Assembly (NCBI GenBank): GCA_021828935.1
Contig: JAJZCU010000100.1
Coordinates: 1 to 7,199 of the forward strand
DNA length: 7,199 nucleotides
Origin: Planctomycetota bacterium
Lineage (GTDB): Bacteria > Planctomycetota > Phycisphaerae > WQYP01
Direction: 5' to 3'
Under the pieces are notes generated by a model. It was given only the letters and a program-made list of their open reading frames with translations. It searched no databases and was not told the DNA's origin. Numbering within the stretch: the first letter of the stretch is position 1; every line of letters begins with the position of its first letter. The translations under genes were made by a program, and so were the position numbers. This document shows positions 1 through 5,192 of the stretch, in pieces.

Positions 1-23
1 CGAGTCTTAAATTGTCATTACAA

Positions 24-38
24 GATGAGGGGCCCATC
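24..38 (-). terminator. Weak candidate terminator after the small PEP-CTERM gene
   Basis: On the minus strand a 6-bp stem (GATGGG with CTCATC, one G-T wobble) and a 3-nt loop begins inside the TGA stop codon of the small PEP-CTERM gene. The tail that follows (TTGTAATGACAATTT) is only moderately T-rich. A terminator is expected here by position, but the stem is short and the tail interrupted, so the call is tentative. Confidence 0.3.
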
Positions 39-672
39 AGGCAAACCACTTCGGTTTCCGCCGATAGTCCGTCAGCAGGAACAGCGACAGGACGCCCAGG
101 GCCGAAACCAGGGTGGCGGGTTCCGGAACGGCGACGCCTGACGAAATGAACACAACATCAGGCTCAATCCCCACGCCGTGGCTGGCATCAATTTGATTTC
201 CATTGTTGTCAAACATGAGGTATTGCAGGTCTTGCGCGCCCGCGGTGTTGAATATATTGCCCAGGTCGATGTAGTGCTGGCCGGAAGCAGCGTCGACCAA
301 CAAACTGCCGTATCCCGGGCCGTTGGCAAGCGTGGCCTCGGAAATGCTTGTAGGCTTGTCCGCGTAAGAGCTGAAGCCGTCAGTGGAAAATTGGCTTCCG
401 ACGGAGTTGAGTTTGGCGGGGATGAGGTTTCCGCCGGCTGAGTCGAACTCATAACTCGACAGGGACGCCGTGTTTCCCAGTACGATCCGCACGTCGCCGG
501 TGTTCAAAAATGCCTCGACGATGCCGTTATCGCCGGTGACGGTCGGCGGGCTGGTCACCACAGCCGCGCCGGCAGCGCCGCCGCCAGCTAAAGCAAATCC
601 GAGGGCCGCGAGAAGCAGGGCTCCCGGTCGCCTGATTCGGCGGACGATCCGGGGTATGGGGCGCGTTTTCAT
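37..672 (-). CDS. Small secreted PEP-CTERM protein (211 aa)
   Basis: Predicted exported protein with a PEP-CTERM sorting tail, the substrate signal of exosortases. The N-terminus is very arginine-rich (residues 4-15), followed by a hydrophobic Ala/Leu/Gly stretch (about 18-34) and a likely signal peptidase site near A36. Residues 57-181 form a domain nearly repeated at the C-terminus of the upstream 1120-aa protein; 46 of 63 residues are identical in the first ungapped block (my manual count). The tail starts at V182 (VPEPATLV), then a short hydrophobic segment, an Asp and RRK. It is unusual in ending with five more residues (PKWFA). The start at 672 is chosen because GAGGAG lies 6 nt upstream. 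The frame stays open to an ATG at 759, but that ATG has no Shine-Dalgarno site and would bury the signal peptide. The domain's function is unknown. The name rests on the sorting tail and signal peptide. Confidence 0.85.
   Translation of the reverse strand: MKTRPIPRIVRRIRRPGALLLAALGFALAGGGAAGAAVVTSPPTVTGDNGIVEAFLNTGDVRIVLGNTASLSSYEFDSAGGNLIPAKLNSVGSQFSTDGFSSYADKPTSISEATLANGPGYGSLLVDAASGQHYIDLGNIFNTAGAQDLQYLMFDNNGNQIDASHGVGIEPDVVFISSGVAVPEPATLVSALGVLSLFLLTDYRRKPKWFA
118..504 (-). repeat. Duplicated domain, copy A (free-standing form)
   Basis: This stretch encodes residues 57-185 of the small PEP-CTERM protein. It aligns with 1006-1377 of the large gene. Shared landmarks in order are TGDVR, LG-TASLSSYE, SQFS-DGFSSYADK, SISEATL-NGP, YID-GNIFN, DL-YL-FDN-GN-ID and PEPATL. 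Similarity is also visible in the DNA, for example in the codons for GFSSYADK, which argues for gene or domain duplication over convergence. Confidence 0.8.
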
Positions 673-760
673 GGAAATCTCCTCAAAGGGAACGACGACT
701 CGCGGCGCGGGGCAGAGGCTCCACGCAAAAGCGCAGGTCACAGGAGGAGCATACCCCATG

Positions 761-790
761 ATTGTTATGAAAATAGTTGCCGTGGGTGAA
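761..790 (-). promoter_or_regulatory. Possible promoter for the small PEP-CTERM gene
   Basis: An AT-richer patch lies between the terminator at 867-907 and the start at 672. On the minus strand TTCACC (785-790) resembles a -35 box at 4 of 6 positions. After an 18-bp spacer, AACAAT (761-766) resembles a -10 box at 4 of 6. A promoter is needed somewhere in 673-866 if the upstream terminator is efficient. The match is weak, and promoter consensus in this phylum is poorly defined. The rest of the 264-bp gap at 673-936 holds only the terminator and the ribosome binding site. Confidence 0.2.
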
Positions 791-866
791 GTTTTTATGA
801 GGTTTCCCCGGGGATTCCCGGCGACGGCCGCGCCGGGCGGTCGAACCCGCGGCGCACGGTCCGCGC

Positions 867-907
867 AAAAAGGAGGGCGCCCCGCGGGAGGGTAATCGCG
901 AGGCGCC
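867..907 (-). terminator. Intrinsic terminator of the large PEP-CTERM/dockerin gene
   Basis: On the minus strand a 10-bp stem pairs 898-907 (GGCGCCTCGC) with 876-885 (GCGGGGCGCC), with one T-G wobble and a 12-nt loop. CTCC and a run of five T (867-871) follow. It starts about 30 nt after the TAA stop at 937-939. Stem strength, T tract and position all fit a rho-independent terminator. The 4-nt gap between stem and T run makes it less than perfect. Confidence 0.6.
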
Positions 908-936
908 GGTCCGGGGGATTTAGTTGTTAAGCCAAC

Positions 937-3900
937 TTAGCAGGCCCGCTTCCGGCGGCGGCTGACCAAGGCGACGCCGCCGATGGCCAGCAGGCCCAGG
1001 GTGGCCGGCTCGGGAATCGTGCCGCCGATGTAAATGGCCGGCTGCCCGGCGCCTGTGGTGCCATCAATTTCATTACCGGCATTGTCAAAGGCCAGGTAGC
1101 TTAAATCCCGCGTGCCGTGGACATTGAAGATGTTGCCAAAGTCAATGTAGTATTGACCGTTCGCACCCGGGGTCGTCTGGCTGGCGGTGGGACCATTTCC
1201 AAGCGTGGCTTCTGAGATGCTCTTCGCCTTGTCCGCATAGGAGCTAAAGCCATCACCAGAGAATTGCGACGCCAGCGAGTGCAGGTTCGCCGTGACAAGG
1301 CTGCCGCTGGCCGAATCAATTTCATAGCTGGAAAGTGAGGCGGTACTTCCCAGCATCAGCCGCACATCCCCAGTGCTGGTGTTGACCACCAGGCTGCTGG
1401 TATCGGTATTGGCCGCGGATGTGGTTTGCACCGAAGAACGCAGCGTTGCCAGAGCTTGTGAGGGCGTTTGGCCAAAGTTCTGCCGGATAACGTTCACGTC
1501 GCTGACGTTGACGGTTCCGCTGCCAGTGACGGCCCCCTGGCTCCATGTGGCATTGGTGAGGCCAAAATTGGTGCGAATGATGTTTACGTCCGAAACATTG
1601 ACATGACCATCATTATTAACATCGCCGGCAAAGCGCTGTTCAACGGCAAATTGACCCGTGTGATTCACCACCGCCCAGACCGTGTGATTGATCGTGTCCA
1701 CACCGTAGGCGCCCAGTTGATTTTCGGCAGCACTGGAAGGAATAAATGCGCCGCTAAATTCCATCGGCGTGCCGGAACTGTTGCCGGAAATGGAGGAGGC
1801 AAAGCGACTGCCGTTGTACCACGCCAGCACCGGGCTGTTGGCCGCGCCGTTGATGACCCTGGGGTTGTAGCTCATTTGCACGACATAATTGTCGCCACTT
1901 TGGCCACTGGAATTGGCGTTAAACCCGCTGAGGCCCGCAACATCGCTGCGCACCTGAAGCGTGGTGGGGGGCGTGGCGGCAAAGTTTACGCCCACGGTAT
2001 TGCGGCTGCTGGCAGTTCCGCCGAGGAAACTTACCGTGGTTTGCTGGCTGCCGGTATCGCTTGCCGAACGGGTAATGCTGTACCCGCCGTAGCTTTGATT
2101 GGCAAGAATATCCGCCGTATTGGGCGTGCCGGCGATGCCGACATTGCCCGTGACGGTGGTGGCCAGTGCGAAGGTGTTGTTGGCGCCAAGGTCGGCGCCG
2201 GTGGTGCTGGTTCCGGCCAAGGCGGTGGAATCAACGGAGTTTTGCATCGGCTGCGTGCCGTTGCGCAGGCCCACCCCGGTCAAAGAAGCGTAGTACGTTC
2301 CGTTAAGCGGATTTGCGGCGCTGAAATTGGCGGCGACGACGTTTGGGTTGGTGGCGCCGTCGTTATTCGCCAAAATGTGGGTGCCCGCGACAAAGCCCGT
2401 ATCCATAATCCAGCCGGTTTGGGTGTTGGCGGCATCCAGACTGCCGGGATTCACGACCACGGCGTAATCGCGCAGGCCGCCATTGGCGGAAAACACGGTG
2501 GTGGAATTCGGAACGTCTGTTGCGCCGACACTGGAATTGGCGTCCGGAGCGGCGTTCACCAAAACGCCCGTGCCGTTGGTGGTGGCGGTGGCCGCAATGC
2601 TCGCGGCTTGGTACACATCGCCAATGACATAGATGGAACCATTGGGGTTGTTTGGCGCCCCAGTGGCGGCGTCATTCTGCGTCAAGGCGAAGTTGGCCCC
2701 GCCAATGTAGTAGGCCGCTTCGTTGTAGGCCCCGCCCACGTTGCCGCCGGGCACCGTATAGGCAAAGTTGCGAGTCGCGGTATTGGCTGTGGGATTGCTA
2801 TTAAACTGAACATCGGTGGAACCCGCGGCCATCGTGACATAACTGGTATCACCCTGCGGCGCGGAGAAAAGATTGCCCTTGCCGCTCGTGGGGGCGTTGA
2901 TAGTTGTGTTGGCGGCCAAGGTGACGGTGGTTAAGTAGGTGGAGGAGAAGTCGCCGGCGTTGTTGGGGCTGTTGGTGGTGGTGAGGGTATCGGATTTCGT
3001 GGCCGAGCCGCCGACCAGCACGTTGCCGAAATCGATGCCGTTCTGGCCTTCCACGTTGCCAATCTGCCGGTTCTGCACGACATCAGCCGCAGTGAATTTT
3101 ATCTGTGCGGTGGCATCGTTGGCATTGCTGTTATTTTGCACGGTAAGACCGGCGGTGGCGGAACTCCCGGCCGCCACGTTCGCGGTGTTGAACACCGCGC
3201 TGATGGCAGTGGCGGCGCCGCCCGCAAGGGGATTGGTTCCGGCCACGCCGCTGGCGGAGGCGCCGTTGGCGTCGACCGTCGGATTGTCGTTGAGGTAGTA
3301 CCGCGCCGTGGCGCCGCTGGCGCCGGCATTGGAGAGGTTGACCGATTGGGTGATGCCGGTTCCCTGGACCACACGTCCATAATCAAATTCCACGGCTTTG
3401 TTGGTGTTGATGTTGGCGTTGCTGGCGCTGATGTTCAACACGCTGGAGTTTGAAGCGGTGGTGGTCGTGGCGCCGGAAATTTGAATTTGCGGCGGGACCA
3501 GTTGGATTTGACCGCCGCCCGCGGAGGTCAGGGCGGAGGTATTGGTTCCATTAAAATCGGCGGAGACAAAATTATCAGCGGCGCTGCCGGCGCCAGGCGT
3601 CATGATCACGCGCACATCCTGGCCGCTGTTGGCCTGCTGCTGAAGGTACGAAGCGGCCGCCCCGGAAAGCGAAAGGCTCAGGTCATCTGTTCCAGCCGTT
3701 GAATTATTAATGGTGTTTCCCGCGGTGCTGTAGGTGTAGGGCGTGCCAGCGGTGGAAGGATTGCTGCCGCCGGATCCGGCGTAGGCGCCGGTTCCCAAAT
3801 AATACAAAGTTCCGTTGCTGTCGCCGGTCAGGGAACCAAGCTGATTTTGCAGGCCTTCATTGGGGGCGGTGGGGCTGGGGCTGCTGGAAGGCGTGTAAGC

Positions 3901-4299
3901 GATGATGTTGGAAAGGGGCGCGGTGTTGGTGGTCAAATAAAAATTAACATCTCCGGGGGCGGAAAAATATTCGTTGAGGTCCTGAAAGTTTAACGCCACG
4001 CCTGAGACGCTGTTGAAGCTGGTCAATGCGGGCAACTGCACGGGCGCGAAGTCGATGACTCCGAAGTTGGCATAGGACGACACCGTGGGACTGGCGGAGG
4101 TGGATCCGGTGTACAGCCCTTCGGCGGTGAGGCGCGTTGCGCCGGAATGTACGCCATCGGACCGCACCAGGGAAATGTTGTTAGCGCTGGCCGACACGCT
4201 GGTGGCGTGTGCGGCGTGCGGCCGCGCCAGCCCGGCGAGGACGCCCGCACAGGCGGCGGCGCCAGCCAGGATGCGGGTGGTGGTGGTGGTGGTTTGCAT
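937..4299 (-). CDS. Large secreted multidomain protein with dockerin and PEP-CTERM tail (1120 aa)
   Basis: Predicted exported surface or matrix protein. Residues 1-32 are a signal peptide: MQ, six Thr, Arg, a hydrophobic core, then a likely AHA/TS cleavage site. About 33-270 is an Asn/Ser/Thr/Gly-rich beta-sandwich-like region. Two Ig-like modules resembling the choice-of-anchor-D/ASH type start near 303 (EFDYGRVVQG) and 421 (IDFGNVLVGG). Residues 805-890 form a module ending in TVWAVVNHTGQFAV. A dockerin follows at 893-943; its first repeat is a complete calcium loop (DVNNDGHVNVSD), while the second has lost acidic ligands. Residues 975-1094 match the small neighbouring protein. The PEP-CTERM tail is IPEPATLGLL from 1095, a hydrophobic helix, then RRRKRAC. 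The only Cys after the signal peptide is the last residue. The start at 4299 is chosen because GGGAG lies 7 nt upstream; a TTG at 4326 is in frame but lacks a site. No catalytic domain was recognised, so a structural, adhesive or scaffolding role is inferred. Confidence 0.88.
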   Translation of the reverse strand: MQTTTTTTRILAGAAACAGVLAGLARPHAAHATSVSASANNISLVRSDGVHSGATRLTAEGLYTGSTSASPTVSSYANFGVIDFAPVQLPALTSFNSVSGVALNFQDLNEYFSAPGDVNFYLTTNTAPLSNIIAYTPSSSPSPTAPNEGLQNQLGSLTGDSNGTLYYLGTGAYAGSGGSNPSTAGTPYTYSTAGNTINNSTAGTDDLSLSLSGAAASYLQQQANSGQDVRVIMTPGAGSAADNFVSADFNGTNTSALTSAGGGQIQLVPPQIQISGATTTTASNSSVLNISASNANINTNKAVEFDYGRVVQGTGITQSVNLSNAGASGATARYYLNDNPTVDANGASASGVAGTNPLAGGAATAISAVFNTANVAAGSSATAGLTVQNNSNANDATAQIKFTAADVVQNRQIGNVEGQNGIDFGNVLVGGSATKSDTLTTTNSPNNAGDFSSTYLTTVTLAANTTINAPTSGKGNLFSAPQGDTSYVTMAAGSTDVQFNSNPTANTATRNFAYTVPGGNVGGAYNEAAYYIGGANFALTQNDAATGAPNNPNGSIYVIGDVYQAASIAATATTNGTGVLVNAAPDANSSVGATDVPNSTTVFSANGGLRDYAVVVNPGSLDAANTQTGWIMDTGFVAGTHILANNDGATNPNVVAANFSAANPLNGTYYASLTGVGLRNGTQPMQNSVDSTALAGTSTTGADLGANNTFALATTVTGNVGIAGTPNTADILANQSYGGYSITRSASDTGSQQTTVSFLGGTASSRNTVGVNFAATPPTTLQVRSDVAGLSGFNANSSGQSGDNYVVQMSYNPRVINGAANSPVLAWYNGSRFASSISGNSSGTPMEFSGAFIPSSAAENQLGAYGVDTINHTVWAVVNHTGQFAVEQRFAGDVNNDGHVNVSDVNIIRTNFGLTNATWSQGAVTGSGTVNVSDVNVIRQNFGQTPSQALATLRSSVQTTSAANTDTSSLVVNTSTGDVRLMLGSTASLSSYEIDSASGSLVTANLHSLASQFSGDGFSSYADKAKSISEATLGNGPTASQTTPGANGQYYIDFGNIFNVHGTRDLSYLAFDNAGNEIDGTTGAGQPAIYIGGTIPEPATLGLLAIGGVALVSRRRKRAC
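1006..1377 (-). repeat. Duplicated domain, copy B (C-terminal domain of the large protein)
   Basis: This stretch encodes residues 975-1098 of the large protein. It is the paralogue of the domain that makes up most of the small protein (118-504). Similarity runs from TGDVR through the PEPATL motif and ends where the hydrophobic tails diverge. It sits directly after the dockerin and a short Ser/Thr linker. Confidence 0.8.
1471..1629 (-). other. Dockerin type I coding segment, two 22-residue repeats
   Basis: Repeat 1 (GDVNNDGHVNVSDVNIIR then TNFG) carries Asp, Asn, Asp, Asn and Asp at calcium-loop positions 1, 3, 5, 9 and 12. Repeat 2 (GAVTGSGTVNVSDVNVIR then QNFG) has Ala, Thr and Ser at positions 1, 3 and 5, keeping only the Asn at 9 and Asp at 12. 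Classical dockerins bind cohesins through two calcium loops. Such repeats are also common in planctomycete secreted proteins that belong to no cellulosome. No cohesin is encoded here. Confidence 0.75.
4276..4293 (-). repeat. (GGT)6 microsatellite in the signal-peptide codons
   Basis: Six perfect GGT units lie on the plus strand. They are read as six ACC Thr codons (residues 3-8) of the large protein, directly after Met-Gln. Unit gain or loss would change the length of the signal-peptide n-region without shifting the frame. Confidence 0.9.
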
Positions 4300-4342
4300 G
4301 GAAGATCTCCCGAAAAAAAGATTCAAAACGCTTTCACGCGGC

Positions 4343-4404
4343 CCGACATCCGGGTCGGCGATGGTTTTGATGGCGCCACCGTACCGGCCGTGCGCAAAGG
4401 CCGG
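4343..4404 (-). promoter_or_regulatory. Cluster of short hairpins in the leader of the large gene
   Basis: Read on the minus strand, the order is: a perfect 6-bp stem (CCGGCC/GGCCGG, 4399-4404 with 4384-4389, 9-nt loop), a 4-bp stem (4374-4377 with 4357-4360), and a 5-bp stem (CCGAC/GTCGG, 4354-4358 with 4343-4347). The last two share bases 4357-4358 and so cannot form together. A T7 tract (4313-4319) follows just before the ribosome binding site. This could be a leader attenuator or protein-binding site, but stems this short occur by chance in GC-rich DNA. I see no known riboswitch consensus. Confidence 0.25.
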
Positions 4405-4585
4405 ATGTGCATGCGGTTAAAAGTTCATTGGATTTGCGCGAAGAAAGCGGTAATCGCCGCTGCTTTTGTGTAAATTGTCAGCAAACCTTCCGAAACGTCT
4501 TACTTATTAGCCCAGGCCTAACCATTTATTCACAGCAACTTAGCGCCCCGCGCCTAGATTAAGCCGTATGGATTGCGGGAAGCGT

Positions 4586-4636
4586 CGGCCGCCGCAAATT
4601 TCGGGGAAGCGTGCAGCCCCGGCGCGGTGGCGGCCG
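4586..4636 (+). promoter_or_regulatory. Nested GC-rich inverted repeat in the operon leader
   Basis: The outer stem pairs 4586-4595 (CGGCCGCCGC) with 4627-4636 (GTGGCGGCCG): 10 bp with one G-T wobble. Inside it, 4602-4606 (CGGGG) pairs with 4617-4621 (CCCCG) across a 10-nt loop. The structure ends 21 nt before the AAGGAG site of the 160-aa gene. No T tract follows it on the plus strand, so it is not a plain terminator. It may be an RNA leader element or a DNA operator. It requires a promoter further upstream, which I could not identify. Confidence 0.4.
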
Positions 4637-4670
4637 TCCAGAACCCTCCAGAGCCTTAAGGAGCGATGAC

Positions 4671-5153
4671 ATGATGACAAAGATTCGGGAATTCTTTCGG
4701 AGTCGCAATGGTACTGTACTCGCCGTGACGATATGCGCCCTGGCCACCCTTGCGGCCGTGCTGGCACTGGGACGGGAAATAGGGCAAAGCGCCGGCGCGG
4801 CACGGGCCAATGATCCGGTTTTCATTGACTCGGTCACGCATAAGATATTTCATTATGAATTAAAAACGGGCGATTCAATTCCCGTGCTTTCCCCGTACAC
4901 CCACCGCCGCACCGGTTATCCGCCGGAACTTTGCTTCTGGACCAAGTCCGGCGGCATCTCGCGCAAACCCACCTACGTGCTGGTGAACCAGGATATCGGG
5001 AAGCCCGGACCGACGTTTTGCCCCGTGTGCGGCCGGCTGGTAGTTCCGCACAATCCGCTGCCCATGCCGGGCATGACGCCGCCGCCGACGCGGGCGCAGT
5101 ATTACGCCATGTTAAAGAAGGAACGCGCGGCGTCCGGCGCCGCCGGCCAGTAG
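4671..5153 (+). CDS. Membrane-anchored protein with Cys/His cluster, uncharacterised (160 aa)
   Basis: I do not recognise a named family. A basic N-terminus (residues 1-13) is followed by one hydrophobic helix (about 15-34). This could be a signal anchor or an uncleaved signal peptide that places residues 47-160 outside the cytoplasmic membrane. The domain begins PVFIDSVTHKIFHYE (49-63). It has C88 in ELCFWTK, C117 and C120 in FCPVC, and H127 in VVPHNP. C88-x28-C-x2-C-x6-H could form a small zinc-ribbon-like metal site. The C-terminus is Pro-rich, then a charged helix (about 140-152). The start at 4671 is set by AAGGAG 7 nt upstream; the frame extends upstream to a GTG at 4611 without such a site. 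The gene is 39 bp upstream of the prepilin-like gene on the same strand, so co-transcription is likely. A role in pseudopilin export or assembly is only a guess from that linkage. Confidence 0.75.
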   Translation: MMTKIREFFRSRNGTVLAVTICALATLAAVLALGREIGQSAGAARANDPVFIDSVTHKIFHYELKTGDSIPVLSPYTHRRTGYPPELCFWTKSGGISRKPTYVLVNQDIGKPGPTFCPVCGRLVVPHNPLPMPGMTPPPTRAQYYAMLKKERAASGAAGQ

Positions 5154-5192
5154 TCCGTGTTATTAGGAAAACAATTTACAAAGGAGTCAACG

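Larger units (their letters stand above)
4300..4670. other. Divergent intergenic region, 371 bp, no gene
   Basis: This region separates the start of the large minus-strand gene from the plus-strand operon and must hold promoters for both. From left to right it contains the GGGAG ribosome binding site (4307-4311) and an A7/T7 tract (4313-4319). Next come short stem-loops at 4343-4404, a relatively AT-rich stretch at about 4450-4560, a large nested inverted repeat at 4586-4636, and the AAGGAG site (4658-4663). TTGTCA near 4476 is a fair -35 box, but no good -10 follows at 16-18 bp. I could not assign a promoter to either gene. No convincing ORF is present. Confidence 0.7.

Noticed and set aside
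673..759. Upstream ATG that would extend the small PEP-CTERM protein by 29 residues
   Set aside because: It has no Shine-Dalgarno site, and the extension encodes the actual ribosome binding site of the start at 672. It would also put the signal peptide inside the protein.
1468..2934. Long 488-codon open frame on the plus strand, antisense to the large gene
   Set aside because: It lies wholly inside a well-supported gene with a signal peptide, dockerin and sorting tail. Its translation is low-complexity Gly/Ala/Val/Arg-rich, as expected from the reverse of GC-rich, Asn/Thr/Ala-rich codons, and it shows no recognisable domain.
4252..4299. Lipoprotein signal around C17 of the large protein
   Set aside because: The residues before the Cys (GAAA) do not fit a lipobox with Leu at -3, and a standard AHA cleavage site follows at residue 32.
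4300..4326. TTG start extending the large protein by 9 residues
   Set aside because: The ATG at 4299 has GGGAG at ideal spacing and is followed directly by a good signal peptide. The extension has no ribosome binding site.
4345..4440. Possible cyclic-di-GMP or other known riboswitch in the leader of the large gene
   Set aside because: A few GGCC- and GCGCA-like pieces are present, but the conserved core blocks and their order do not match any riboswitch consensus I know.
4611..4670. GTG start adding 20 residues to the 160-aa protein
   Set aside because: AAGGAG at 4658-4663 points to the ATG at 4671. The extension is Arg/Pro/Gly-rich leader sequence that overlaps the inverted repeat.
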